A DNA stretch of 64,000 nucleotides, taken from Pedobacter metabolipauper. GTDB taxonomy: Bacteria > Bacteroidota > Bacteroidia > Sphingobacteriales > Sphingobacteriaceae. Position numbers and translations under genes: made by a program. The stretch covers positions 124,001 to 188,000 of the forward strand of contig NZ_SNYC01000009.1 of assembly GCF_004362715.1 (NCBI RefSeq), read 5' to 3'. The stretch's first letter is position 1, and every line of letters starts with the position of its first letter. Shown piece after piece: positions 34,098-43,206 of this stretch. A model generated the notes under the pieces. It was not told the DNA's origin and ran no database searches. It was given only the letters and a program-made list of their open reading frames with translations.

Positions 34098-34858
34098 TAA
34101 GCGTTAAAGGTTTTAACGATGTCTGCAAAATCCCTTGATTTTAATGATGCGCCACCAATAAGGCCGCCATCGATATCTTTTTGGGCAAATAGTTCTGCTG
34201 CATTTTTTGGATTACAGCTTCCTCCATATAGAATACTTGTATTTTCTGCAGTTTCATCATTATACTGTGCAGCGATTTCCTTACGGATGAATGCATGGAC
34301 TTCCTGAGCCTGTTCTGAAGAAGCCGTTAAGCCTGTGCCTATTGCCCAAACTGGTTCATAAGCGATAACAATTTTAGAAAAATCTTCTGCGCTTAATCCA
34401 AAAACACCATTCAGCAATTGTGATTTTAAGACTTCAAAATAGCTTCCGTTATTTCTTTCATCAAGTGTCTCCCCGATACAGAAAATAGGAGTTAATCCAT
34501 TTTGCAAAGCGATGATTGTTTTTTGAGCAAGCAATTCGTCACTTTCTGCAAAATATTCACGTCTTTCTGAGTGTCCGACGATCACATATTCACAGCCAAC
34601 AGATTTAATCATCTTTGCTGAAATTTCGCCTGTAAAAGCACCGCTTTCTTTTTGGTGACAATTTTGGGCACCAATGCTTACCACATTACCACCTAATTTT
34701 GTCAAACTGTTTAAGTGAAGGTATGGAGCGCAGATGATTGCGATCTGATCGCCTTTTTTCTCGTCTCTAACCATGTTAACAATTTCAGAAAATAGAGATA
34801 TACCTTCTGCATAATCTAAATTCATTTTCCAATTTCCGGCAACTATTTTTTTTCTCAT
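34097..34858 (-). CDS. tpiA: triose-phosphate isomerase
   Basis: The 253-residue TIM-barrel enzyme interconverts dihydroxyacetone phosphate and glyceraldehyde 3-phosphate in glycolysis. The catalytic residues are K11 in AGNWKMN, H96 in IVGHSERR and E168 in IAYEPVWAIGTG. The phosphate loop YGGSCNPKNA and GGLIGGASL are conserved. The length is standard and the ATG at 34858 is clear. It is the first gene of a three-gene operon with prmA and mpl. Confidence 0.97.
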   Translation of the reverse strand: MRKKIVAGNWKMNLDYAEGISLFSEIVNMVRDEKKGDQIAIICAPYLHLNSLTKLGGNVVSIGAQNCHQKESGAFTGEISAKMIKSVGCEYVIVGHSERREYFAESDELLAQKTIIALQNGLTPIFCIGETLDERNNGSYFEVLKSQLLNGVFGLSAEDFSKIVIAYEPVWAIGTGLTASSEQAQEVHAFIRKEIAAQYNDETAENTSILYGGSCNPKNAAELFAQKDIDGGLIGGASLKSRDFADIVKTFNA

Positions 34859-34897
34859 AATATATATTTGTGGCTTTAGTTTTACATGGACAGCTGG

Positions 34898-36076
34898 TTA
34901 TTTAAACTGTCTGTATTTCTTAGTATCTTCAAAAACCTGGATTAAAATATCTTTTTCAATTTGATTAAATGCTATATTTCTGCGTTCATAAACCTTTTCT
35001 GTGGTTTCAAACATCTTTTGCAGTTTGTAAACTTCAAAACCCTGTGCACCCCCCCAGGCAAAGTCAGGTATAAAATTTCTTGGGAAACCGCCACCAAATA
35101 CATTGGCACTTACGCCGGCAACTGTCCCGGTATTAAACATGGTATTTATGCCGCATTTTGCATGATCGGCCATGATCAGGCCGCAAAACTGAAGACCCGT
35201 TTTGCGGAAAATTTCCGTCTCATAGTCCCATAGCTTTACCTCAGCATAATTATTCTTCAGGTTTGAGTTGTTGCTATCGGCACCAATGTTACACCACTGT
35301 CCCATTACAGAATTGCCCAGATAGCCCTCATGCCCTTTAGAAGAATATCCCCAGATCACCGCGTTGTTGATTTCTCCACCAACCCTGCTGAATGGACCGA
35401 TTGTGGTTTGTCCGTAGATCTTTGCGCCCATTTTAACCTGAGAATCATTACAGAGCGCAAAAGACCCGCGAATGTTACACCCTTCCCATACCTCTGAATT
35501 TTTGCCAAGATAGATCGGTCCGTTTAAGGAATTAAAGGTAGAACATTCTGCTGCAGCACCGGGCTCGGCAAATACCTGATCTCCAAGAAATGTATTGGTT
35601 GAACTTAACTGTCCTGAAGTACGTCCTTTTGTAAGCAATTCAAAATCCTTAACCAATTCAATATGATTAAATTTAAAAATATCTTCAGGCTCCCGGATGC
35701 GGATAAAATCGGATGTAAACTGTATTGAATCAAGCTGAAAAGTCATTTCAGGAGAATGGATACTGCCTGAATTTACTTTATAAGCGATAAGCAGATCATC
35801 TTTTTTTAAAGATTCTCCGGAATTTAAATTTGAAATGGCTTCCAATAGCCTTTCATCGGGGCATATAGAGCCATTAATATAAAGCTCTGCGTTTTTATCT
35901 GCAGGATATTTTGTGCTTAGATAAGCTGTTGTTAAAAAACCAGCCTGGGCAGAAAGGTACTTTTCCCACTTCTGGGCTATCGTTAATATCCCTATACGGA
36001 GATCTGCAACCGGTCTGGTAAAAGACAACGGACGTAATGAAAGCCAGGCACTATCATCAAATAAATTGATTATCAT
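34898..36076 (-). CDS. GlmU-like nucleotidyltransferase with left-handed beta-helix
   Basis: The 392-residue protein combines an N-terminal NTP-transferase-like domain (opening LRPLSFTRPVADLRIGI) with a C-terminal left-handed beta-helix of hexapeptide repeats (about 190-340). It resembles GlmU in architecture, but the N-terminal domain lacks the usual G-x-G-T-R-M pyrophosphorylase motif, and the first domain is a shortened NTP_transf_4 type. Such proteins are common in Bacteroidota and often annotated as putative sugar nucleotidyltransferases. The frame extends to a TTG at 36085; the ATG at 36076 is preferred. Its promoter apparently overlaps the rpmE2 terminator. Confidence 0.82.
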   Translation of the reverse strand: MIINLFDDSAWLSLRPLSFTRPVADLRIGILTIAQKWEKYLSAQAGFLTTAYLSTKYPADKNAELYINGSICPDERLLEAISNLNSGESLKKDDLLIAYKVNSGSIHSPEMTFQLDSIQFTSDFIRIREPEDIFKFNHIELVKDFELLTKGRTSGQLSSTNTFLGDQVFAEPGAAAECSTFNSLNGPIYLGKNSEVWEGCNIRGSFALCNDSQVKMGAKIYGQTTIGPFSRVGGEINNAVIWGYSSKGHEGYLGNSVMGQWCNIGADSNNSNLKNNYAEVKLWDYETEIFRKTGLQFCGLIMADHAKCGINTMFNTGTVAGVSANVFGGGFPRNFIPDFAWGGAQGFEVYKLQKMFETTEKVYERRNIAFNQIEKDILIQVFEDTKKYRQFK

Positions 36077-36082
36077 AAGCAG

Positions 36083-36115
36083 CAAAAATAGAAAAAGTCC
36101 CGAAGCATCAGCAAC
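36083..36115 (-). promoter_or_regulatory. predicted promoter of the GlmU-like gene, overlapping the rpmE2 terminator
   Basis: On the minus strand TATTTTTG (36090 to 36083) matches TAnnTTTG exactly, with GTTG (36115 to 36112) 21 nt upstream as the -33 element. The -33 falls at the base of the terminator loop. Only 6 nt separate the -7 from the ATG at 36076, so the mRNA would be nearly leaderless. Confidence 0.5.
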
Positions 36116-36123
36116 GGGACTTT
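36094..36123 (-). terminator. terminator of rpmE2
   Basis: AAAGTCCCG (36094-36102) pairs with CGGGACTTT (36115-36123) around a 12-nt loop. The A run at 36092-36096 becomes the U run of the leftward transcript, so it terminates rpmE2 just ahead of the GlmU-like gene. Confidence 0.8.
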
Positions 36124-36148
36124 AAAATAATTTTTTATTTTGGTATAA

Positions 36149-36397
36149 TTACTTCTTAGCGTAACGCGTTTTGAATTTATCAATACGTCCGGCAGTATCA
36201 ACCAATTTCATTTTACCAGTATAGAAAGGGTGAGAGGTGTGTGAGATCTCTAATTTATATAGAGGATATTCATTACCGTCTTCCCATTGAACAGTTTCTT
36301 TAGTATCTACACAAGATTTTGTTAAAAAAGAGTACTCATTTGACATATCTTTAAATACTACAAATCTATAGTTTGATGGATGCAGATCTTTTTTCAT
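36149..36397 (-). CDS. rpmE2: 50S ribosomal protein L31, type B
   Basis: The 82-residue protein starts MKKDLHPSNYRFVVF and contains the L31 core (EISHTSHPFYTGKMKLVDTAGR, shown here in part). It has only one Cys and lacks the CxxC zinc motif, which marks the zinc-independent B-type paralogue. The length is normal. A hairpin terminator follows at 36094. Confidence 0.96.
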   Translation of the reverse strand: MKKDLHPSNYRFVVFKDMSNEYSFLTKSCVDTKETVQWEDGNEYPLYKLEISHTSHPFYTGKMKLVDTAGRIDKFKTRYAKK

Positions 36398-36550
36398 ATT
36401 ATTATATACTTATTTGTCGCTTATTTTTAAGGTTGCAAATATCAGAATTTTATTTTTTAGAAACAAGGAGTAACCAAACATTTTTTAACCTTGTGGAAAA
36501 CTCCGTTGTAAAGATACCTTAATATAGTGCTGTAGCATCATAAAACGCAT

Positions 36551-36952
36551 TTATTTTATCTCCTGACAAAGTTCAACCAGTACACCGTTTGTCCCCTTTG
36601 GGTGTACAAAGCAAACCAGTTTATGATCTGCACCCAATTTTGGCTCATCATTTAACAGCACAAAACCCTCATCTCTCAGCCGTTTCATTTCTACACGAAT
36701 ATCTGCTACATCAAACGCAATATGATGGATACCCTCACCTTTCCGGTCTAAAAATTTAGCGATTGGACTATTTTCATCCGTTGCCGATAAAAGCTCAATT
36801 TTATTTTCGCCAGTTCTAAAGAATGCCGTATTTACGCTTTCTGAAGCTACAAATTCCTTCTTATAACATTCCACACCCAGCAACCTTTCATAAAGATTAC
36901 AGGATTCATCCAGGTTCTTAACTGCAATACCAATGTGCTCTATTTTCTTCAT
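36551..36952 (-). CDS. mce: methylmalonyl-CoA epimerase
   Basis: The 133-residue vicinal-oxygen-chelate protein interconverts the R and S forms of methylmalonyl-CoA. Metal-ligand segments are EHIGIAV, ENKIELLSA, EGIHHIAFDV and VLVELCQE, in the expected order (His, Glu, His, Glu). The start ATG at 36952 is clear. It is transcribed alone. With the carboxyltransferase subunit at 2 kb, this suggests propionyl-CoA metabolism, although the mutase itself is not in the window. Confidence 0.92.
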   Translation of the reverse strand: MKKIEHIGIAVKNLDESCNLYERLLGVECYKKEFVASESVNTAFFRTGENKIELLSATDENSPIAKFLDRKGEGIHHIAFDVADIRVEMKRLRDEGFVLLNDEPKLGADHKLVCFVHPKGTNGVLVELCQEIK

Positions 36953-37042
36953 GTGATCTTAAACCGTTACAGGAATGTAAAAATGCGAGTTTTATCTATA
37001 CCTTCATAGCTATTAATTATAATCATTGGGATAGTTTTTTCG

Positions 37043-37050
37043 TATCTTTG
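37043..37050 (+). promoter_or_regulatory. predicted -7 element of the isc genes
   Basis: TATCTTTG is a perfect TAnnTTTG match 25 nt before the iscS ATG at 37076. No clear -33 element is seen at 17-22 nt upstream. Confidence 0.5.
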
Positions 37051-37075
37051 TGTATTAATAAGAAATAATATAACA

Positions 37076-38287
37076 ATGGAACTTCCTATTTACTTAGATA
37101 ATAATGCAACTACTCCTCTAGATCCTAGAGTATTAGAAGCTATGCTACCATATTTTACCAATAAATTCGGTAATGCAGCCAGCCGTAACCACGCTTTTGG
37201 ATGGGTGGCTGAAGAAGCTGTGGATTATTCACGTGAGCAAGTGGCCAAATTAATTGGCTGTACTGAAAAAGAGATCATCTTTACTTCAGGTGCTACAGAA
37301 GCTGACAACCTGGGTATTAAAGGTGTATTTGAAATGTATCAGGATAAAGGTAATCATATCATTACAGTGACTACTGAGCATAAAGCGGTTTTAGATACCT
37401 GTAAACACCTTGAAAAACTCGGTGCAAAGGTTACTTATCTTAAAGTAAAGGAAGACGGCCTGGTTGATCTTCAGGAATTAGAAGCTGCAATGACAGAACA
37501 AACCATCCTGGTAACCATCATGTATGGTAACAATGAGATTGGTGTAGTTCAGCCTGTAAAAGAAATATCTGCAATAGCACATAAATTTGGTGCCTTGTTC
37601 ATGACAGACGCTACACAAGCAGTGGGTAAGATCCCTGTTGATGTAAATGCAGATGGAATTGACCTGATGGCATTTTCTGCACATAAAATGTACGGCCCGA
37701 AAGGTGTTGGTGCATTGTACGTGAGACGCAAGAACCCAAGAGTTAAAGTAACCGCACAGATGGATGGTGGTGGACATGAGCGCGGTATGCGTTCTGGTAC
37801 CTTAAACGTTCCTGGTATTGTGGGTCTAGGTAAAGCATGTGAACTGTGCCGTTTAGAGATGGACGAAGAAGCAAAACGCTTATCCGGACTTAGAGATAAA
37901 TTAGAAAGCTCACTTTCTCAAATGGAAGAAAGTTATGTGAACGGTAATGTGGAACACCGCTTACCGCACGTTGCCAATATCTCCTTTAAATATGTAGAAG
38001 GTGAAGGCTTAATGATGGCGATGAAAGACCTTGCAGTATCATCTGGTTCTGCATGTACATCGGCTTCGCTTGAACCTTCTTATGTGTTAAAGAGCCTTGG
38101 ATTGTCTGATGACCTTGCACACTCTTCCATCCGTTTTGGATTGGGCCGTTTTACAACGGAAGAAGAGATTGATTATGCAATTGAGAATACAAAGAAAGCA
38201 GTTAACCACCTGAGAGACCTTTCTCCACTATGGGAAATGTTTAAAGAAGGTATTGATCTAAGTAAAATTGAATGGGCAGAGCACTAA
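37076..38287 (+). CDS. iscS: cysteine desulfurase IscS
   Basis: The 403-residue PLP enzyme removes sulfur from cysteine for iron-sulfur clusters and other thio-cofactors. Key residues are H102 in TTEHKAVLD, PLP Lys K204 in SAHKMYGPKG and catalytic C327 in SSGSACTSASLEP. The opening MELPIYLDNNATTPLDPRV and the length match the group-I (IscS) enzymes. It heads an iscS-iscU-iscA group with gaps of 60 and 84 bp. Neither iscR nor hscBA/fdx is here, so the cluster is reduced relative to the enterobacterial one. Confidence 0.97.
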   Translation: MELPIYLDNNATTPLDPRVLEAMLPYFTNKFGNAASRNHAFGWVAEEAVDYSREQVAKLIGCTEKEIIFTSGATEADNLGIKGVFEMYQDKGNHIITVTTEHKAVLDTCKHLEKLGAKVTYLKVKEDGLVDLQELEAAMTEQTILVTIMYGNNEIGVVQPVKEISAIAHKFGALFMTDATQAVGKIPVDVNADGIDLMAFSAHKMYGPKGVGALYVRRKNPRVKVTAQMDGGGHERGMRSGTLNVPGIVGLGKACELCRLEMDEEAKRLSGLRDKLESSLSQMEESYVNGNVEHRLPHVANISFKYVEGEGLMMAMKDLAVSSGSACTSASLEPSYVLKSLGLSDDLAHSSIRFGLGRFTTEEEIDYAIENTKKAVNHLRDLSPLWEMFKEGIDLSKIEWAEH

Positions 38288-38333
38288 GCTTTGTCAATTT
38301 ATAAATATATTTAACATCTCTTTCTAAGAGATC

Positions 38334-38339
38334 AGGAGG
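38334..38339 (+). promoter_or_regulatory. strong Shine-Dalgarno of iscU
   Basis: AGGAGG sits 8 nt before the iscU ATG at 38348. A consensus ribosome-binding site is unusual here: nearly all other genes in the window lack one, as is normal for Bacteroidota. Confidence 0.75.
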
Positions 38340-38347
38340 AAAATAAA

Positions 38348-38761
38348 ATGGCATATTCAGAAAAAGTAATGGAACACTATACCAACCCAAGAAACGTTGG
38401 TACATTAAATAAAGACAGTAAATCAGTTGGAACGGGTTTAGTTGGTGCACCTGAGTGCGGTGACGTGATGCGTTTACAAATTGAAGTTGATGAAAACAAT
38501 GTAATTGTAGACGCTAAATTTAAAACGTTTGGCTGTGGTTCTGCGATTGCATCTTCTTCTTTGGCTACGGAATGGTTAAAAGGTAAAACAGTAGATGAAG
38601 CAATGACGATCGACAATATGGATATTGTTGAGGAGCTGGCTTTACCTCCTGTTAAGATCCACTGTTCTGTATTGGCAGAAGACGCTATTAAATCAGCAAT
38701 CAATGATTACCGCGTTAAAAACGGTTTAGAGCCAATTGAACTGGCAAAATCGCATCACTAA
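38348..38761 (+). CDS. iscU: iron-sulfur cluster assembly scaffold IscU
   Basis: The 137-residue scaffold holds the nascent cluster made with IscS. The three ligand Cys are C37 (APECGDVM), C63 (KTFGCGSAIA) and C106 (VKIHCSVLAEDA), and D39 of the active site is present. The LPPVK motif (about 99-103) that is bound by the HscA chaperone is intact. The chaperone genes are not next to it. It is the only gene here with a strong Shine-Dalgarno. Confidence 0.97.
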   Translation: MAYSEKVMEHYTNPRNVGTLNKDSKSVGTGLVGAPECGDVMRLQIEVDENNVIVDAKFKTFGCGSAIASSSLATEWLKGKTVDEAMTIDNMDIVEELALPPVKIHCSVLAEDAIKSAINDYRVKNGLEPIELAKSHH

Positions 38762-38845
38762 AATCAGCTTACCGGAATACGGTTTGAATTGAATTTGGTT
38801 TGGTATGCATTTTGAGTACCTTATAAGCATTAATACGATTACAAC

Positions 38846-39172
38846 ATGATCACAATAACAGATAAAGCAAAAAGCAAAATTGACCACCTGATGCAGGATT
38901 CGCAAATGGGCAGCGACTATTTTTTGCGCGTTTCAGTTAAAGGCGGCGGATGTTCTGGTCTTTCTTATAACCTGGACTTCGATAACGAAGAAAAAGTAGG
39001 AGATCAATTTTTTGAAGACAGAGGAATTAAAATAGCTTTAGATATGAAGTCATTTTTATACCTGGCAGGCACTGAATTAGATTTTTCTGATGGTTTAAAT
39101 GGGAAAGGTTTTAATTTCCATAACCCAAATGCAAGCCGTTCCTGCGGTTGCGGCGAGAGTTTTTCTGTTTAA
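38846..39172 (+). CDS. iron-sulfur cluster assembly/carrier protein, IscA/ErpA family
   Basis: The 108-residue A-type carrier has the three conserved Cys: C36 in KGGGCSGLSY, and C100 and C102 in the C-terminal SCGCGESF. It receives or delivers iron-sulfur clusters, working with IscS and IscU. The gene is the third of the isc group and is followed by a strong terminator. Sequence alone does not separate IscA from ErpA or SufA. Confidence 0.94.
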   Translation: MITITDKAKSKIDHLMQDSQMGSDYFLRVSVKGGGCSGLSYNLDFDNEEKVGDQFFEDRGIKIALDMKSFLYLAGTELDFSDGLNGKGFNFHNPNASRSCGCGESFSV

Positions 39173-39195
39173 TAGAAATAGTATACTATATTTGT

Positions 39196-39217
39196 AAAGG
39201 GCACTTTTGTGCCCTTT
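39196..39217 (+). terminator. terminator of the isc genes
   Basis: AAAGGGCAC (39196-39204) pairs perfectly with GTGCCCTTT (39209-39217) around TTTT. A T run follows. Confidence 0.9.
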
Positions 39218-39282
39218 TTTAGTTATATATAAGGCATAGAAAAAAGTTTATCATTGTTATAACAAGCTAACCAAAATTTAAT

Positions 39283-41196
39283 ATGGTATTATTTAACGAG
39301 TTTTCTACCATTCCAAGCTTGCTTCGGAATGTGGTCAAGACTATTCATAAACCTGAAGAAACCTTTTTAATACATAAAAAAGATTCCGACTGGGAAGAGA
39401 TCTCTTTCGGAGAAACCCTGGAACATGCGGATGCAGTTTCTGCGTTTTTTTTAAACCGTGGGATTGTAAAGGGCGACAGAATGGGTCTTATGATCGAAAA
39501 CTCTCCGGAATATGTGTATTACGATCAGGGAATTCAACAGATTGGTGCAATCAATGTATCCATCTACCCTACCCTGTCTGAGCATGAAGTAGAATATATC
39601 ATAAACGATTCCGGGATTCGCGCGATATTGATTGGAAATACTTTTCTGTTTAAAAAAGTACTGAAGATTGCTGCCAACTGCAGAAATCTTCAGATGATCA
39701 TTCCGGCTTTTGCTGGTTATGAAAAGGTCAGTATTCCTGAAGGACTTCAAATTGACATCATCAGTTTCGATGAGATCCTGGATACCAAAAAAGAACTTAC
39801 TGAACAGCGCATCGCGGAAATCATACGGATCCGTGAATCATTACGTCCTTCAGATACCTCATCCCTTATCTATACTTCCGGAACTACCGGCACCCCAAAA
39901 GGTGTGATGCTCTCTCACAGTAATTTTGTTGAAAATGTAAAAGTATGCCTGCAACAGATCCCGGTTATTGATGAGACTGAAACATTTCTATCTTTTTTAC
40001 CCTTATCTCATGTTTTTGAGCGGACCGCTACCTACCACGTATGTTGTGCACAAGGATGTAAGATCGCGTATGCACAAAGTTTAGAACTTCTGGCTAAGAA
40101 TATGGCTGAAATTAAACCAACGGTAATGAGCTGTGTACCGCGTTTATTGGAAAGGATCCACGACAAAGCGATAAAAAGCGGTACAGCAGATGGCGGCATG
40201 AAAGCCAAAATATTTTTGTGGGCCCTGGAGACCGGTCAGGATTACAGAAGAAAAAAAGAAGCCGGTAACAGTCCGGGGTTATTGTTATCTGTTAAAAAAG
40301 CGTTGGCCGAAAAACTTGTCTTTAGCAAGATCAAGGAAAAGACCGGTGGCCGGTTAAAGTTCATGATCTCAGGTGGTGCCGCCCTTCCCAAAAATGTTGG
40401 TGAGTTTTTCGGTAACCTGGGTATCAAGATTTTGGAAGGTTTTGGTTTAACAGAAACCTCACCGGTTATGTCGGTAACTGAATACCACAGGCAGGTGTAT
40501 GGTACGGTTGGACGGGTTATACCAGGCATTGAGATTGGTATACAGGATATTGAGACAAAAGAAATGATCAACATCCAAACCCATGAATCGTTTGATGAGG
40601 ATTTTGAATGTGCAGAAGGTGAGATCATTGTCCGCGGACATTGTGTGATGCAGGGTTATTTTAACAAACCTGCTGAGACTGCTGAGGCCATTGATAAAGA
40701 CAACTGGTTCCATACCGGTGATATTGGCCGCTTTTACAAGGGAAACCTTCAAATTACAGATCGTCTGAAGAATATGATCGTAAATGCCTATGGCAAAAAT
40801 GTGTATCCTACACCTGTAGAGAATATTTACTTAAAAAGCCTTAAAATAGAGTCCTTGTTCTTAATTGGTGATAAGAGAGAATACCTGACTGCTATTGTGA
40901 TTCCGAACAGGGAGAGTATGCAGGAGGCGTTCAACTTACCGGAATCCTTTTTCCTGAATCCTGAACTGTTCATCTCCGAAAAGGAGATCATTGACTGGAT
41001 TGGAAAAGACATTAAAAAGTATTCTGCTGAACTGGCCAAGTTTGAGCGCATCAAGAACTTCAAAATAAAACGCAATCCGTTTAGTATGGAAGAGGGCGAA
41101 ATTACGCCAACCTTAAAGGCTAAGAGAAAGGTTATTGAACGTAAATATGCAGAATCCATCAATGAAATGTATATGGAATCTGTTGAAGCAGATTAG
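39283..41196 (+). CDS. long-chain acyl-CoA synthetase (AMP-forming)
   Basis: The 637-residue ANL-superfamily ligase activates fatty acids to acyl-CoA through an acyl-AMP. The AMP-binding motif is SLIYTSGTTGTPKGVML (about 197-213). Further motifs are the LEGFGLTETSP substrate-proximal loop, WFHTGDIGRF, and the DRLKNMIVNAYGKNVYP hinge/linker region. The length fits the FadD15/LACS group. It is the only fatty-acid activation gene in the window. It is read alone, between the isc terminator and the lysS promoter. Confidence 0.93.
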   Translation: MVLFNEFSTIPSLLRNVVKTIHKPEETFLIHKKDSDWEEISFGETLEHADAVSAFFLNRGIVKGDRMGLMIENSPEYVYYDQGIQQIGAINVSIYPTLSEHEVEYIINDSGIRAILIGNTFLFKKVLKIAANCRNLQMIIPAFAGYEKVSIPEGLQIDIISFDEILDTKKELTEQRIAEIIRIRESLRPSDTSSLIYTSGTTGTPKGVMLSHSNFVENVKVCLQQIPVIDETETFLSFLPLSHVFERTATYHVCCAQGCKIAYAQSLELLAKNMAEIKPTVMSCVPRLLERIHDKAIKSGTADGGMKAKIFLWALETGQDYRRKKEAGNSPGLLLSVKKALAEKLVFSKIKEKTGGRLKFMISGGAALPKNVGEFFGNLGIKILEGFGLTETSPVMSVTEYHRQVYGTVGRVIPGIEIGIQDIETKEMINIQTHESFDEDFECAEGEIIVRGHCVMQGYFNKPAETAEAIDKDNWFHTGDIGRFYKGNLQITDRLKNMIVNAYGKNVYPTPVENIYLKSLKIESLFLIGDKREYLTAIVIPNRESMQEAFNLPESFFLNPELFISEKEIIDWIGKDIKKYSAELAKFERIKNFKIKRNPFSMEEGEITPTLKAKRKVIERKYAESINEMYMESVEAD

Positions 41197-41266
41197 CGCA
41201 TTTGAACCTGCTTCTAATTAATGGTTATTATTCCAATTTAATACGGACAAAAATGCGGTAAATACC

Positions 41267-41274
41267 TATTTTTG
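41267..41274 (+). promoter_or_regulatory. predicted -7 element of lysS
   Basis: TATTTTTG matches TAnnTTTG exactly, 52 nt before the lysS ATG. No TTTG-like -33 is seen at the standard distance. Confidence 0.45.
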
Positions 41275-41326
41275 CGGAACAAAAAAATAAACAGCATTAT
41301 ACGGCTATGCCGGATATTATAGATAT

Positions 41327-43048
41327 ATGAGTACAGGACTATCAGAACAAGAAGTATTACGTCGCAATTCACTAAACCAACTGCGTGAATTGGGTATAAA
41401 CCCATACCCTGCTGAAGAATTTGAGATCAATGCCAATGCGGCAGATATTTCGGCCAATTACGAGCGGGATAAAACAGCTTACAAGAACATCAGCATTGCC
41501 GGAAGGATCATGACCCGCCGGATTATGGGCAGCGCCTCTTTTATGGAACTGCAGGATTCTACAGGCAGAATACAAGTTTACCTGAAGCGGGATGACATTT
41601 GTCCGGATGAGGACAAGACACTTTACAATACGGTATTTAAAAAATTGCTTGATCTTGGTGATTTCATCGGGATCAAGGGATATGTGTTCACCACACAAAC
41701 CGGTGAGATCTCCATACACGTTACAGAGTTCAAGCTGCTTTCTAAATCCTTAAAACCTTTACCTGTTGTAAAACGCGATGAAGAAGGAAATATATACGAT
41801 GGTTTTACTGATCCTGAATTGCGTTACAGACAGCGTTACGTTGATTTAACCGTTAACCCTGATTTTAAGCAGATCTTCATGAACCGATCAAAAGTGATCA
41901 ACACGATGAGAAGTTATTTTGATGATCAGGGCTGGATGGAAGTTGAAACCCCGATCCTGCAGCCGATTCATGGCGGCGCTGCTGCACGTCCTTTTGCTAC
42001 GCATCACAATACCTTAGACATGCCGTTATACCTTCGTATAGCCAATGAGCTGTATTTGAAGAGGCTGATCGTTGCTGGCTTTGACGGCGTTTACGAATTC
42101 GGCAAGATGTTCAGAAACGAAGGCATGGACCGTACGCACAACCCGGAATATACTTCCATGGAAATCTATGTAGCCTATAAGGATTACATCTGGATGATGG
42201 GTATGGTTGAAGAGTGCCTGGAAAAAATTGCGGTGGCCATTCATGGATCTGCTATTGTACCCGTTGGCAACCATCAAATTAATTTTGAAGGTCCTTACGA
42301 GAAATTAACCATGTATGAATCTATTGAGAAGTATACGGGTATTGATGTTTCCAACTTATCTGAGGATGAGCTGAAAGAGACCTGTAAAAGCCTGAATATT
42401 GAGATCGATGCAACCATGGGCCGTGGAAAACTTGTGGATGAAATATTTAGTGAGAAGGTAGAAGCAAACCTGATCCAGCCTACATACATTACGGATTATC
42501 CGATAGAGATGACCCCGCTGGCCAAGAAACACCGGAGCAAAGAAGGGCTGGTAGAACGTTTCGAGTTATTTATAAATGGTAAAGAGATCGGCAATGCTTA
42601 CTCTGAGCTGAATGACCCTATTGATCAGAGAGAACGCTTTGAAGACCAGCTGCACCTTGCTGCAAGAGGCGATGCTGAAGCCATGGCGATGGATGATGAT
42701 TTTATCCGGGCATTGGAATATGGAATGCCGCCAACTTCTGGATTAGGTTTTGGTATTGACCGGTTGGTGATGCTAATGACCAATCAATCTACCATACAGG
42801 AAGTTCTTTTCTTCCCTCAGATGAGACCGGAGAAAAAAGCAAAGGTAACTACGGATGAAGATTTTGTAAATGCAGGTGTTGCTGCAGAGTGGGTACAGGT
42901 AATCCGTAAGATGGGAATCAATACCATTGAAGAGCTAAAAGCAGCCAATCCAAATAAGGTATTTAATGATCTGGGCGGAATGCGTAAGAAACTTAAACTG
43001 GAATTAACAATGCCTTCAAAAGAGGATGTAGAAACCTGGTTTTCTTAA
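41327..43048 (+). CDS. lysS: lysyl-tRNA synthetase, class II
   Basis: The 573-residue class II synthetase charges tRNA-Lys. An OB-fold anticodon-binding domain (about 55-160) precedes the catalytic core with motif 2 GKMFRNEGMDRTHNPEYT and motif 3 GLGFGIDRLVMLM. Compared with the E. coli enzyme it has a C-terminal extension of about 70 residues (from about 505, ending in SKEDVETWF), which is common in Bacteroidota. A hairpin terminator follows. Confidence 0.97.
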   Translation: MSTGLSEQEVLRRNSLNQLRELGINPYPAEEFEINANAADISANYERDKTAYKNISIAGRIMTRRIMGSASFMELQDSTGRIQVYLKRDDICPDEDKTLYNTVFKKLLDLGDFIGIKGYVFTTQTGEISIHVTEFKLLSKSLKPLPVVKRDEEGNIYDGFTDPELRYRQRYVDLTVNPDFKQIFMNRSKVINTMRSYFDDQGWMEVETPILQPIHGGAAARPFATHHNTLDMPLYLRIANELYLKRLIVAGFDGVYEFGKMFRNEGMDRTHNPEYTSMEIYVAYKDYIWMMGMVEECLEKIAVAIHGSAIVPVGNHQINFEGPYEKLTMYESIEKYTGIDVSNLSEDELKETCKSLNIEIDATMGRGKLVDEIFSEKVEANLIQPTYITDYPIEMTPLAKKHRSKEGLVERFELFINGKEIGNAYSELNDPIDQRERFEDQLHLAARGDAEAMAMDDDFIRALEYGMPPTSGLGFGIDRLVMLMTNQSTIQEVLFFPQMRPEKKAKVTTDEDFVNAGVAAEWVQVIRKMGINTIEELKAANPNKVFNDLGGMRKKLKLELTMPSKEDVETWFS

Positions 43049-43068
43049 CAGATAAATAACAATAACTT

Positions 43069-43102
43069 AAAGGCCTGCTGCATAAAATGTTAGCGGGCCT
43101 TT
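43069..43102 (+). terminator. terminator of lysS
   Basis: An 11-bp stem (43069-43079 with 43092-43102, one G-U pair) is followed by TTTTTAT. Confidence 0.85.
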
Positions 43103-43206
43103 TTATATTTATACCTACAAAACGTTGTGTTTTTTCGGCTTTTGAATTTAATCTGAAAACCCGGATAAGTGCCCGTTACCATTTAACAATATTAAAATTG
43201 AATCAC

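Noticed and set aside
43087..43206. Upstream extension of the 70-residue gene
   Set aside because: The extension starts inside the lysS terminator and reads through it, so translation from there is unlikely.
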